NCBI RefSeq assembly: GCF_019925205.1
Contig: NC_083565.1
Location: 16,954,241 to 17,018,240, forward strand
Direction: 5' to 3'
Origin: Metopolophium dirhodum
Lineage: Eukaryota; Arthropoda; Insecta; Hemiptera; Aphididae
DNA length: 64,000 bases
Part shown: in pieces, positions 49,952-62,883 of the stretch
Position numbering within the stretch: position 1 is the stretch's first letter
How the letters are laid out: each line of letters starts with the position of its first letter
The notes under the pieces: generated by a model
What the model was told of the DNA's origin: nothing
Database searches by the model: none
Seen by the model: the letters and a program-made list of their open reading frames with translations, nothing else
Program-made: the position numbers and the translations under genes

Positions 49952-52900
49952 TCAATCTGCATAAGACAGCTGGGCATAACCAACTAGCATTTTCTCATCT
50001 GGTGTTTCATCACTGTTGCAGCCAGATACCTAAGTGATAAATAATTATATTACAATTCCATGCCATAATAAAATATGAAATTTATACTTACAAGAGCAAA
50101 AGTAACTGGTCTATCGCGAGTTTGATTACCTATCAGCACACGTAAGTTCATAGCTATTACATCAGCATCTCTGCCATCTACCAATCCAGCTCCCACTAGT
50201 TCAGTAGAAATACCATCAGGGGTGTCATTTCCCAATAAGAACTCGAATCGAATATCATTAAGTTCACGATTGGAGTTCCTACAAATATATAATATGTATA
50301 ATTATTAAATTTTTTTTTTTTTTTATTATTGGTTAAGCATCAACTACATAGGTTATTAGCTTACAGGTGTTAATTTCTACATTAAATATTATATGTTATT
50401 GTACAATTCAATTTTTTTTAAAAATAAAATTATGCTATGAAAGTTTGAAAATGGACCAATTGCTTCGTACAGGTTGTCTGGGATGTTAAGATCTTTTCTG
50501 GCTTCGTTGAAGTTTGGGCAGTGGATGATGATATGCTTGATGGAGTAGTTTGTATTGCATGTTAGGCATAAGGGTGGATCTGTCTTTGCCATAAGATGTC
50601 CGTGTGTGAGTTTCGTGTGAGAAATTATTAAATTATAATATCTTCTAACGGTATGTATTTTAAAACTTGATCTAACTGTTTTTTTTTTATATAGAAATAT
50701 TTATTTAAATATTAAATATAGATTTTGGCACTTAAATCAATATTTGTACTGGTTGTTTATGTTTGTTTTTTTTAAAAGTTAATATGATCAATATCCAAGA
50801 CAAATATGAAATCAACTCTATTTAAATTAATTTAGGACAATTATGTAAGTTTTTAAATTTCATTTCCCGCTTATATTTACTTAATTACAAGTTTATAATA
50901 ATTTATATTATTAACTTATATATATATATTTATCTTTAAATAAAAATGTTATTCATTAAATCATAATGTGATTCATAAAAAAAAATTTAAACAAACCTCA
51001 TACGTAGAACAAGATTTAAGTGTTCATCGCCACTTTCATTTTCACTATCAGATGATTGAGGGACCTCAATTAATTTATTTAATGGTTTTTCTTGACACTA
51101 AAATAATAGCACAAAACAGTTTTAAAGTTAATGAAGTTGTTTATACTATAAAATTGATAATCTAATAATACGTTTCTTACCTCATCATCTGATGACTGTC
51201 CATCACATTCTTCTTCAGATGACCATGTCCACTCTCCAGTTATTGTTCTATGCAATCTGCCAGATGTGCCCGGTTGTCTTTTTGATGCCTGTCACAAACC
51301 GATGATTATATTTAGAACTTTTAAATAATTATTTTCAATTAAAACAAAAATTCAAAAATAGATAAAAAGATGATTTTTTTTAAGTAAAAAATGTACCTTT
51401 TGTACTCTAGTTTCTAAACTAGGACCAATAGCAATTAAAGTTGATTGAAGGTATTTTTTATCTTTGGCTTTCTTAAAAATTGGATGTTTGAGGAGTTCAG
51501 TAGCTGTAGGCCTGTGAAAGAAAATAATATTATCAAATCCTCAGCATTTATCCAGCAGAAAAAAAAAATTAATTACCTTTTAGTAGGATCCTTCTGCAAA
51601 CAATCGGTAATTAATTTCCGAAAAGTTTTGCCATAAGCTTTGTATTGATCTTTATGGTCAGCACCAGTATCTAATGTAGGTGGATCATTCTGAAGTGTCA
51701 ACATAAGAACCTTCATTGGTGGATACTTGTGATATGGTGCTGTTCCAGTAGCTAACTCAATGGCTGTTATTCCCAATGACCAAATGTCTGCTTTGAAGTC
51801 ATATCCGTGGTCCTAATGTATTTTTTGTCGGACGGTTTAGGGTTTCGAGCTTAGCAGTCGGTGTTTACCGATTGCATTAATTTTAGTTAAATGTTTTGCT
51901 TTTACCGTGTGTACCTGTTCCATGACTTCCGGAGCCATCCAGCAAGGTGTGCCAACAAATGTGTGTCGAACCTTCTGACGATTAGTATCATAACCAGTTG
52001 TTAACCATGCACTCACTCCAAAATCAGCTATTTGAACCGTTCCATCTTCACCCAAAAGAATATTTCCAGCCTTTATATCTCTATAAATATATATATAAAA
52101 AGTTATTAAAAATTCCTTACGTACATATAGCAGAATATGAAAGAGTACCTATGAATTTGACTATTAGAATGGAAATATTCCAAGCCCTTCAAAACTTCTC
52201 TTAAAACAGTTGCAATAGTAGCTTCATCAAGAACACCATGACGACAATCACTTGTGCGCATTTTATGTTTAAGTATGTCAAGTAATGAACCCCCTTCTAG
52301 CAAACGTAATACTAACCATAATTCATCACCAACTACAAAACTAGTATGATACGTTACAACATTTTCATGCTGGCACCATGACATAGCTTGTATTTCTTTC
52401 TATATAGTATGAAAAAAAATTATAATAATTATTAACTATAGATTGAAATATAAATAATTACTGTTAATTCATCCATGCTGGTATTCCATTTTTCTAAATT
52501 TATTTTCTTGATGGCACATTTCTCTTGACGAGGCTTACAATAAGCACAATGAACAGTAGCTGTAGCACCAACACCTAAAATGTTAACAGTTATTTATTAA
52601 TATAATTCATAAATACTCAAAACATAGCAATACGTATAATTAATTTTTACTATTAACTAATTATATATATTCATGGCAGAAAATACTTAAATATTTACCT
52701 AAATTAAAATTACAAAATTGTATAATATTAAAAATATTAATGTAAGAAATTTGTATTATTTATAATAGGTTGGTTACAGGGAATGGTTGTAATAAACTTA
52801 ATATTATAATACATAGATATGTATAACCTATATATTATATTATGAATTTTGACGTATTCTTACAACAAAAATGAATACTGTTATATTATCTAAAGTGCAT

Positions 52901-55430
52901 GAGTTATTGGCGAGTTGTATTACTTTTAGTACATACTATACAACTGTTAAAAACTTTATTAATTAGTATACCTACACTTAACCTGTTTCAAATAAAAATA
53001 AAAAATAAATCTGGCTGTAACAATGTTGAAAAAGTGTTTTTTATAATGATGCAATATCTTATATTTAAAATCTGTAGGCAAAATAACATAACACTGTATG
53101 ATAGAGAATAGGGATTTAAATTATATTTTATTTAAATTTTCAGTTATGTAATTATATTGATAATTATTCTTATGCAGTTATACCTACATCCACAATATAT
53201 ATTAAATTAATAGATTTGACCCAAGTATATAATACATAAATATTTCAAAAATGTACATTTATTACAATTAAATATTTATAATTGACATACAATTTGATTT
53301 AAATGCATATCAAATGAAGAATTTTGATTAAATCATTAATTTAATAGATTATTGTGAACTGAAGTATAGAATACCATATTACAAATATCAAAATACTAAT
53401 TATATACTGAAACTGCACATAATTCCCCGACAAAATGTGTTTAATGTATCTACATTGTTATAAATCAATAACTATGCATGTTTTATAATTTATATTTTTT
53501 CTTATAGAAATTTAACCACCACTGGTACAGATTTTTATTTTTAAATTAAAGTAAAACATTTAGATTCAATTTCACCAATCAAAAACATCAATCCATATGA
53601 TTTATATTGTTTTGCATGGTTTTAGCCTCAAAAATATCATTGTAGATAATGTACATTATTTTTTTTTTTGTAGGTTTAAAATGTTTACTCAATGTTCAAC
53701 GATAGGTATACAATTGGTACACACTAAAATGTTAAATTAATATGATGGCATCAATGATTCATTATTTACTTTCACAATATTAATTGAATTAATTAAACGC
53801 CTTATAAGTAGGTACTTGAATATGTTTAATACATATCTCTTGTTTTTATTGAACAGATAAATTATACGCAACTTAATTTTGTTTTCTAAAACCAATAGGT
53901 ACGTTTGGCAAATTTGGTGATTTATTTCTGAATAATATATTAATTTCAAAAATAAGAATATTTCTGAGGTTAGGTCGTAGGTATATTATTAAATATTACC
54001 TACATAAAATGTCTCTTTATGTTATTTACTCATGTTATGAAATTTTTACTAATATCATAGTAAAAAATACTTTTATGTATACCCCCAAAGATAATAAGAG
54101 ATTAAAAAGGACTATAGACACTATATCTACACAATATAGGTTCATAGTAGGTAGCTACTTAAGTATTATAGATTTATAATATTAGTTTTGTAAATATTTA
54201 GCTGGGGTTTTATTTTAGTTAAGTTTTGGTTTCAGTAGGTATTACAACTTTTTTGTATCCCTTAATTAGGTATATTACATTTTTAACTAAAATAATATTT
54301 AATATTTAATTAAAATAATAAAAATGTGTGGATTAATTAAATTATAATTTATTATATTGAACTACAGATAAATTTAAATTTCATTCCATGTATAGTATTA
54401 TGTATTATACAATACGATCTATTCGTGACACCATAAAAGTTGTGAAATGTTTGATGAGCGAATTCGTCTATTAGATAAATGTAGTATTACCTATTTGTTT
54501 TTTACTCGAGATAAGAAATAATATTCTTGGTGCAAAAATCAAAAAACATTTTTCTGATTTTCAACTACCTAATATAATAGTACTAAATATATTATAAGTA
54601 GCATCGTTACAACATTTCAACAGGACATGTTGACCGAGTGGAAAAACCTGATATCTCATCGGGCAAGTCTAAAGAATGAATTGTCATATTTTTATTATTA
54701 TTATTGTGGTCGACGGTAATCGGTAGGTAATGATATCACATAATATAGTAAGCGACTCAATTAGTGACGGTAATTTAATCGTTTGTGAGATAAGTACCAT
54801 AAGTACAATGACGGAGTGATGGGGTGGGAGTGACAGAGTAATGAAGAGGGTACGGGTTGACGGAGCAGAATTGCAGAGTGATTGAGTGAGCAGCAGACAC
54901 CATTGAGGCATCTGTAGAAATCGTGCAACAAAATGAAAACGACCGTTCGGACGCCGATTTCGGTGCGATCACAGTCTCTAACCCGTTTGCCGGGATAATA
55001 AAACGCAAAACAACAATGGGTAATAACTAGTAACTATTTATTTATTTTAGAAATCGTTGCGGTATAACCTAAAAAACCTTTTAAAAATATAAGACGAGCA
55101 CAACCGGTGTCGGCGAGTGGGGAGCAGGCCAGGTGTATACGACGGCGTTCACCGGGTCTCCGAGGGGTGGCGATCGGGCAAACACGAGATCGGTAGACGG
55201 CGCGTCAAGAATCAAGATCGCAGGTGTTAGGTACTACGACAGCTGAATGTGATAAGAATATGAGTGAGATTACCAATGACTTCGCGGAGTTCGTAACTGT
55301 CCCGGGTGTTCGGCCAGACGATAGAAGCCGCCGCGGCAGCTGAAGAAGCGGCGGCTGCCGTCAAAGGCGCGTTGTCCGCGGTTGTGGCATTGCTGTTGGT
55401 GGTGGTCGTCGTCGACGACGGCGTCGCCAT
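49952..55430 (-). CDS. fray: Ste20-type Ser/Thr kinase Fray (OSR1/SPAK)
   Basis: This GCK-VI kinase is activated by WNK and phosphorylates cation-chloride cotransporters. In Drosophila it is needed for axon ensheathment and renal ion transport. Ten exons join in frame: 55274-55430, 52462-52574, 52149-52399, 51915-52080, 51577-51812, 51397-51511, 51181-51288, 50997-51097, 50092-50278 and 49952-50029, giving 503 aa (human OSR1 527). The first exon encodes a Thr- and Ala-rich head (residues 5-36), recalling the low-complexity N-terminus of SPAK. Then come SYELREVIGVGATATV (Gly loop), catalytic K75 (AIKK), the INLEKW and QIHRD175 IKAGN catalytic loop, D193FG and T-loop T214 (VRHTFVGTPCWMAPE), the site matching human OSR1 T185. 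The S-motif PGTSGRLHRT (~351-360) is followed by the acidic WTWSSEEE. A C-terminal CCT/PASK domain binding RFxV partners covers ~400-503 (ELNDIRFEF, STELVGAGLVDGRDADVIAMNL, GYAQLS). Intron 1 is 2.7 kb. Confidence 0.95.
50312..50622 (-). mobile_element. 5'-truncated LINE insertion with poly(A) and 12-bp target duplication in fray intron 8
   Basis: On the minus strand a frame reads SHTKLTHGHLMAKTDPPLC, then CNTNYSIKHIIIHCPNFNEAR, the C-terminal Cys/His motif (C..C...H....C) of Jockey/R1-type LINE proteins. After a stop and a short 3' UTR comes an A-tail (plus-strand T run at 50312-50324). The flanks carry the same 12-mer AATTATTAAATT at 50300-50311 and 50623-50634. This is a textbook target-primed insertion, only 311 bp long. 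Confidence 0.92.
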
Positions 55431-57000
55431 TTTACCGCTGGCTGGCACTACAACGTGCCGGCGCTGTTGATTTTCCGGTAGGATACGCGACGACGCCGAC
55501 CGAACAGGCACAATGGCATTTTACAACTGCACTGCGGCGGACGGCAATACACTGACGGAGGCGGCTATCGCAGCTCGGTAGTCGGTCGTGTGTGGTTGCG
55601 CCGGTTGCGGTGATATCGACGACGGCGGCGGCGGCGGCGGTCGACGTCGTCGGTTGACGCGCGCGCGTTTATAAATAATATTCAATATTATTATTTCATA
55701 TATACACACATATATATCATATACATACACTGGCGATAACGGTGATTTATATATACATAATATATATAGGTATATAGTATACACTGTTGTCTGTTATAAA
55801 ATTACGGCAGTGTGTGCACTGTGCATATTATTTAAGTATATTTATATTCCCGAACAGCCATACGGGCGCGAAACATAAACCAGGTCGTTCCGCGTTCAGA
55901 TGTTCTCTGCTGATCACAGGCCGTGTGGCACTGTGGCGCGAGGAGTGTAATGAAAAAACAACGCTCCGCCCGTGCGCGCGTGAAAAGTGAATTGTAATAA
56001 TAGTAATAATTACGTGTCGCGACTCGCGGGACGGCGAGCGCGCGCGCGTGTATAATATAATATACTATTAAAATATAGTAATAACTAAAAATTAAAATAG
56101 TGAAATGTACAGTCGGTGGCCGGTGCAATACTCCATCGACGCGCGTGCGTTGTTGTTTAGGTACTCGTTGCACACTTGCACCACCAGTCACCACCTACCA
56201 CCACCACCGCCGCCACCGCACTCCACGAGTACAGCGACCAACGGAAACGTAACGACGATTGACGGGCGAGTGGCAACTGGCGACTACGAGTAAAAAAAAC
56301 TAAAAAACCGTGTCGCGCCGGTTGCGGCCGCCCGATTCCGCCGTCCACGGTTGATGCAGTCGCGCCGCTCTGGCGCTCTCCCACGCGACGGCAGCACCAC
56401 CGCCAACGCGCGTTTTAATTTGCGCTCGTACGATGGGTCGTTTTTGACAATTTTATCGTGTTCTTGATAAATCCAATCCAATTCAACGGGCCACGGCCCA
56501 CGGGCGTGTAATTTATTATTTCGTCTAACACGAAACGCGTTGTAATAATAATAGTGCAGTATAATATATAACAATTTTACAATTATAATACTATACAGCT
56601 GCTGCACACATCGGCACGTGGCAATGATTGATAATGTATTAATGTACTTTATGTACAATAACATTATTTATTACCTCGGTTGGTGCGTTTTCGGCTTTTT
56701 ACGAAACACACCTCTATAAAGGCCTCTTTTATGTATACCATTGCAGTAATTATATGCGTGTGTGTACATGACGTGTAATATACTAATATTATATTGCATT
56801 ATGTAATAGTTTATAATAGCATTGTTACCTGAAACACAATAATATTATATTTACGACTGATTTGAATCTCGGCTATCTCGTTAGTCGGTTGTGACTTGTG
56901 TTCAATTCCTAAAGTAGGTGGACAACAAAATATATTAGGCACGCATAATACAACACGCCGAGAGACGACAATCCATTAACTATAGGCGGGAAATTATATA
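55431..57000 (-). promoter_or_regulatory. fray: CpG-rich promoter / 5' UTR region of fray
   Basis: GC and CpG density stay high upstream of the fray start codon to about 56530, with a GGC-type trinucleotide tract at about 55624-55640 and an alternating CG run near 56039-56049. The fray frame stays open to a GTG at 55511 but has no earlier in-frame ATG, so translation from 55430 is preferred. A minus-strand peptide at ~56395-56540 reads unusually protein-like (see findings). Confidence 0.5.
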
Positions 57001-57164
57001 CAATAATATTATGTAGCCATGTAGGTATAAGGAAATAACCAATAGGAACCACCTGCACATTGGCTGCATTACCTATTTAGCAATATGTCTGTATAGCATA
57101 TAATATACAATATGTATAATATTTTAAACGCACATTTACATTTTAGATATACACACACATTACA

Positions 57165-57605
57165 TACTTGGTAGGACGTGTACAAGTGCGTACTGCGTAG
57201 TTCGTACATGGCAAATTTCCGTTCAGCCTTCAGTATTTCTAGCTTCGTAAGTTTTGATATTAGAGAGGATTATCATATATTATTAAACTTGAAGGTAACA
57301 ACATTGTATGTGGTTTTTTGGAATTTTTTTCGGTATATTAATATTGATTCGAGTTACAACATTATAAGTGCCTAATATATAAATATTACAATTTTAACAT
57401 TCTCATTAGTCATTTAAAAATTTAAATATCGAAAAAAAACATTAACAAATCACAGAAATTATTGTTAGCTATAAGTTTAGTAGGTAAATTCACTCTTAAA
57501 TTAAAAATAACTAAGCTAAACAGGAACTTCTGAACTTATATATTGCATACGTAAACGTAACGCTTTTGTAAGACGGAGACAACACATGCCGGTGTGATTA
57601 TTTCG
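57165..57605. mobile_element. MITE copy related to the XRN1 intron 8 element
   Basis: The right end contains TTGTAAGACGGAGACAACA, matching the intron 8 terminal block. Internal words 'aaatttccgtt', 'agttttgatattagag' and 'taggtaaattcactc' occur in the same order as in the 41588-41943 copy. The left end is degraded ('acttggtaggacgtgtacaag'). It is non-coding. Confidence 0.65.
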
Positions 57606-58147
57606 ATATGACTAATCACTAATCAGTATTCAGTAAAATGTGCATAATTTAATATTGTAGTGTTTGAATTAAAAATAATTACAGTAATTATTGATTAATT
57701 ATGTCTTATCCTTATGGACCAAATATGTATAAGTGTGTTACATTCACATTAAAAATTTATTATAATGAGATAAAAATGAAAAAAAGTTTTAAAAAAATGT
57801 ATTTTTATTGTCTCCATTAACTTACATAATATATCTATGCTGTTAGGTATATTTGAAACTTGTGAATAATTTAAACGTAAATTGGTTTAATATCTACTTG
57901 TATACGTAATAATAATAATTTTATAACAAAATTATGACCCGAGTATAAATGATTTTTTAATTTTGTTGTACAAGATTATATTTTTGTTAATGACTTTGTG
58001 TTGGATATTACCTAATACCTATACAACAGTTACTGTACTGTACAACAGTAGTAAATCAAAACTAAAATAAAATTGCATTTTTAATTTGATCATGTATTAT
58101 AAATTAATTATGAATGTATCTCCGTTACTACATAAGTTACTTACGGT

Positions 58148-58525
58148 TAGTGATGTGCCACTAGGAATATTCCCCAAGGAATGTTCCCGGGAACAGGGAA
58201 TATTCCCGGAATATTCCCCAGCCTCTCGAGAAATATCCTTAAAAAAAAAAAAAAATTGAGTGGGAATAGAATGACAGTCTATATTACTGTACATTAGCTG
58301 TACTCTAACAGTAGCAGTATTAATTAGTGCGTTTTGTTCACATCAATTGGCTAAACTGCTTTGTTGACCAACAAAAACTGAAATAATATCAGTAAAGAAC
58401 TATAATTTGGATCATTTACAGCCATAAGTTTAATTTAAAACTGAAAATTATGATCAATATTAAAAAACTTTTTATATTCCCGGGAAATTCCCAAAAATAT
58501 ATTTCCGGGAATTTGCCCATCACTA
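58148..58525. mobile_element. hAT-type MITE with perfect 8-bp target duplication
   Basis: The termini are TAGTGATG and CATCACTA, with a longer imperfect inverted pair (tagtgatgtgcc versus tagtgatgggca). The flanking 8-mer CTTACGGT is identical on both sides (58140-58147 and 58526-58533). Just inside each end are repeated 'ggaatattcccgg'-type palindromic words. It is 378 bp and non-coding. Confidence 0.92.
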
Positions 58526-58533
58526 CTTACGGT

Positions 58534-59945
58534 AAGTATAATTAATAAGAAATTGTATTGCTAATGATAACTAATAAGTAAATTAATATCTATTGTCTAT
58601 ATAGCTATATACTATATAATATTGTATTTTTATTATGTATCGATATTGTTATGTTCAAAAAATAGTTACGTAACGAATAATGGCGTTATTTATTAATTTA
58701 TATAATATAAATTAACTATTAATTGTATTATAACTCTAACCACTCTAACCACGTCTGATTTATAATTTATATAATAGAAGAAATAAATAACTGTACAAAA
58801 ATTTTGTAAAATTACTTCTGCGCATATGATTCCTACTGCGTACCTATTACAATGATATTCATAGACTTTGTAACAATTTATTGTTTACATTTTAATTTAA
58901 AGTCCACAATATGTTAGTATGCTATATTATTGTAATTACAATTATTAATAACCGCAAAAAGATTATAGCGTACACGATAGCTTCAGAATAGTAGTTATAT
59001 AGTAGCCAGTATAATAAGTATACCGCATACGTATACAATTATTATACTATCCAGTCAGTATCCACTCAGTATCCAGTTTTCAGATATCATATAGTTTTAT
59101 CTGTTTTCTATACATAATATATGCGTATGATGAATATAGAATAATGGAATATATTTTATATTATATTTATATTCCTAACGGCTAACCTAATGGGCTATGC
59201 TGCTTAAATATGTTTGTAATGTAGGTACTAGCCATTAGGACGATTATCAACATTTTAAGCAAGCCAGTTTAACATTGAATATTTATAATACTATAGTGAG
59301 TATAGAGTATAGTATTTATATTAATTTCTCTTACGGTTTTATCCTAAATCATATTATATTATAGAAACTATAAAGTGTCAATTACTATTAAAAAGTTATT
59401 TAAATAACAGTTACTGATGTTTGATGTCGAACATTCAACATATTAATATATTAGGTAGGTACATGGTTCATGTCAGTATCCCGCATAATTTAAAATAGTC
59501 AATACACTAATATACTATTATATCATTCACACATATTTTAATATTATATCCTATTCAACCTACTGACTATTGATAATATATAATATTACTAATGCCTAGT
59601 AAGTAATAACTATAATATATTATTTTATTAGTATAATATTATAAATAGACATAATTTATATTATTATTTATTTTATTGTCAGAATGACTGAGTTCAAAAA
59701 AATAATGCACTTTTAACATTTAAAATAGTAAAACGTGAGCTGATGTGCCTTTACCAACATGTATCATACAGCTGGTATGTTAGCCTTGAACACGAACTTC
59801 TGACACACTTCATCAAAATTTAAATGACTGGTAGATATTTGATTTGGTAATTTAAAATATAGACTATAATACACATTTAGTTATAATATTCAGATATTCT
59901 ATTCTATTTTTATTTAACTGTCAATATTTTTTTTATAGTTAATTT
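58534..59945. other. AT-rich DNA with no gene recognised
   Basis: This is AT-rich, TA-rich intergenic sequence. I saw no supported coding frame, RNA gene or bounded repeat. Confidence 0.55.
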
Positions 59946-59949
59946 AAAT

Positions 59950-60395
59950 ACTAAACTGATGACTTTCGATTATCAAAAGAAAAATTACACGTGGAGAAAG
60001 AACGTGGACTTAAACAGGTTGTACAACAGTAGTGATAATAGACACAGCTTAGAAGATTTTCTAAAATCAAAAAGGTTGGAATAGGCTGAACATGCATATA
60101 ATATACCTATGTATAATTATATGGGCATATGGTGTGCAGGCCAAAAAGGGGAAGGGAAGTTAACAAAACTAGTATTTGCTAGCAAGCCAAATAAAAAAAG
60201 ACTAGTAGGAAGACCACTTCAAAGTTGGATGAACTAAGATACTAAAATATGACAAATGATATAAAAAAGAAGGAGCGAAAATTAAAGAAGCTGCAGAAGA
60301 TCGACAGTGTTGGAGATCTTTGGTAAAAGCTGCAGTTACAAGTTCACACGGGAAACGGGAAAAGCATAATATAGCAATAGAAATGTATTAATATA
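59950..60395 (+). mobile_element. LINE 3' coding relic
   Basis: Broken plus-strand frames contain LEDFLKSKRLE, then NKKRLVGRPLQSWMN, then a degraded block reading RQCWRSLVKAA. This order (helical 'RL.WAGH'-like motif, 'GRP...W', 'DR..WR.L') is the C-terminal end of RTE/R4-like LINE proteins. Stops interrupt it. It is plausibly the same clade as the reverse-transcriptase relic at 43190-43965. Confidence 0.7.
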
Positions 60396-60439
60396 ATAAT
60401 ACGAATGTTATACATAATTGTTATTAAAATATTAACTTA

Positions 60440-60930
60440 TTATTACACACATATTAACACCATTATTACACGTACCTATATCATTATGTTCTATATGCAA
60501 ATAGAACATAAGAACGAAGCCGTTGGGCAATTGAAAATGTTTTATGGTGATAAAAAAAAGTTACCATTTGTTTTTGTAAAAACTAAAAAGGTGGGTAAGT
60601 GGATGTCGCTCTGCTGTATAGTAGGTTACAAGTGGGTCACTGTAATTGATGGTGTTAAATTTGAATTCAATGATATAATATAATTGTATAAGAAAAACGA
60701 TTCTGAGCGAAAACGGTCAGTCAGCCTATGATATTACCCAGTATATTTGATAATATTATTGTGAATAAAGTAATTTATATATAACCTATTTACGTGGAGC
60801 CTTGTTTTAAATTTTCAATCCTTAGCTATAAAAGTTGAACATTTTATAAATTTTTAACTACAAAATAATTATTAAATTATAAATTTGAACTTTAAATGCT
60901 TATATAAGCCTATGTATTTTTAATAATTTT
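60440..60930 (+). mobile_element. Dispersed repeat copy B with KFEFNDII coding frame
   Basis: The segment from ~60597 repeats 29470-29845. Here the frame is longer upstream: QIEHKNEAVGQLKMFYGDKK, then FVKTKKVGKWMSLCCIVGYK and WVTVIDGVKFEFNDII before a stop, while copy A has an earlier stop. Shared 3' sequence includes 'gattctgagcgaaaacgg' and 'gtgaataaagtaatttatata'. It is likely the end of a TE gene of unrecognised type; its 3' part runs into the left arm of the long inverted repeat. Confidence 0.65.
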
Positions 60931-62883
60931 CAACTGCTATTAGAATGATATATCAGTAGCCTTATATTACATTTTCACGCTTTTTTATCCAATAAATAAA
61001 ATTTAATTGATATTTATAGAAAGAAAAACTAAAAAAATTGAGAACTGACAATGTCCGTAAACGGCTCAAAAAGAGTCAAAATATTTTTTAACTTAATTTG
61101 ACTTTCTTGTAGACATTTTTTTTTTTTTTTTGATAAAGGTAGATAAACTTACGGATAATCTTGTATCACATTTTCAGATTTAAAAAGAAAAACTTTTATG
61201 AATTCTCAACTCAAAATTATTTGCTAATTTTCGTGATTTTCCCGTATTTTGTCAAGATTTGAACTTTAAATGCTTATAAATAAAAACTGTGACTAAGGAT
61301 TTTTAATATTTTTCAAATATCATAGTAACAATATAGTAGGAGCCTAGTATTAAATTTTCAAGCATCCATAGAAAAAAATATAGAGGATAGACGTTGTATA
61401 CAAAGTATATAATGCATTTGCCATATTGACATATTGCAATTACTAAATACCTTAATCTACATATTATATAAGTATGCTTTTTAAAATTGTGAAAAAAACA
61501 AATTTATGAATCATGGTTATTTAAAAAGTAAAAATAAAAAAAAAATGATTATAAGTTATTGCTTAGCCACTTATAGGTATTATGCGCGTGCAATGTGCAT
61601 CGACGATTGACAACATAATTAACTGAAGTAGGTAGTGAAATGTATATGGAATGTGATGGAGATTTGCAATGGTATTATTTTTAGAACATGCAATGCATTT
61701 TATAGTTTTCAGTCTTTGGGTGGGGCCTTGTATCTTCCCCTCGTAATTTAAAACCATTGCAGCACTACATAAAGCACAGTATCTATATAATGTTATATCT
61801 ATATTTTAGATTCTGAGCGGAGCGATGAATGTATTGATTTTACAATGATTTGTTTTTTTTTGTTTTTGTCTGTCATCACCATTTAGGACTGTATAAATGC
61901 TTGGATTATTTTCAACAGCATCTTTTCTGATAGGAAAGTGAATCTAGTTGGTACTTTAGGGGGGGGGAGGGGAGTAATTTTAATAAGAAATTTCCATGAG
62001 TTTTCTGTTGGAGAGGGGGGGGGGGGTAGGGGTAAAAAAATTCGCAGTAGTTTTCAAAAGCAAGGAAAAAAATTAAGGAATTATTTATGCAAAATAGGTT
62101 ATTGATATAATCAATTTTGGTTTTTGGTGTAACTCTAAAACCAATGAACGTATATACAAGAAATTTTGACTGGTTGTTTGTATTCACATTTTCTATGAAT
62201 ATCAATAAAACTTTATTTGTTGGGTAAAAAGGCTTGAAAATTTAATAAAAGGCTCCTACTATATTGTTACAATGATATTTAAAAAAAAATCCTGTCATAG
62301 TTTATTTTATACGCATTTGAAATTCAAATCTTGACAAAATACGGAAAAATCACAAAAAAAATTTATTTTGAGTTAAGAATTCATAAAAATTTTTCTTTTT
62401 AAATCTGAGATTTTAAAATGAAATACAAGATTATTCATAAGTTTGTCTACCTTTAACAAAAAAAGAATGTCCACAAGCAAATCAAATTACATTTTTATGA
62501 GCGTTTGAAGTTCATATTTTTACAATATTGGATATTCCCTCGATTTCACATGTAACGATTTTGCTATTTTGTTGTTATACAAAAACGAATAACTGTAGAT
62601 AGGTACATGAAAAGTTTACGGACATTGTTAGTTTTCAATTTTTTTAGTTTTTTTCTATAAATATTAATACAATTTTATTTGTTTGGTAAAAAAGCGTGAA
62701 AATTTAATGCAAGGCTCCTGATATATTGTTTCAAAAACAGTTGAAAAATATTAAAAATACATATAGGCACAACTTTTTTTTAGAAGCATTTATAGTTCGA
62801 ATTTTGACAAAATGTATCAAATTTAAAATTTAATAATTATTTTGTAGTTAAAAATGTATAAACGTTCAACTTTTAAGGATTAG
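60817..62883. repeat. Long (2-kb) imperfect inverted repeat / foldback element
   Basis: The left arm (~60817-61372) and right arm (~62232-62883) are reverse complements over most of their length. Examples are 'ctgacaatgtccgtaaac' at 61044-61061 against 'gtttacggacattgttag' at 62614-62631. The inner pair is 'caatatagtaggagcc' at ~61329 against 'ggctcctactatattg' at ~62251. The ~860-bp loop holds poly-G tracts and a 'gattctgagcggagcgatgaatg' word. It has no coding frame of note. A transcript would form a ~550-bp dsRNA stem. Confidence 0.8.
61957..62032 (+). repeat. Two poly-G tracts (possible G-quadruplex)
   Basis: Runs of about 10 G followed by AGGGGAG (61959-61974) and about 13 G followed by TAGGGG (62014-62032) lie 40 bases apart in otherwise AT-rich sequence. 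They sit in the loop of the long inverted repeat. Such runs can form G-quadruplexes, but may equally be assembly-prone simple sequence. Confidence 0.6.

Noticed and set aside
60138..60158. GGCCAAAAAGGGG word resembling the 42-bp tandem unit at 29.1 kb
   Set aside because: It lies within LINE-derived coding sequence and is too short to show common origin.
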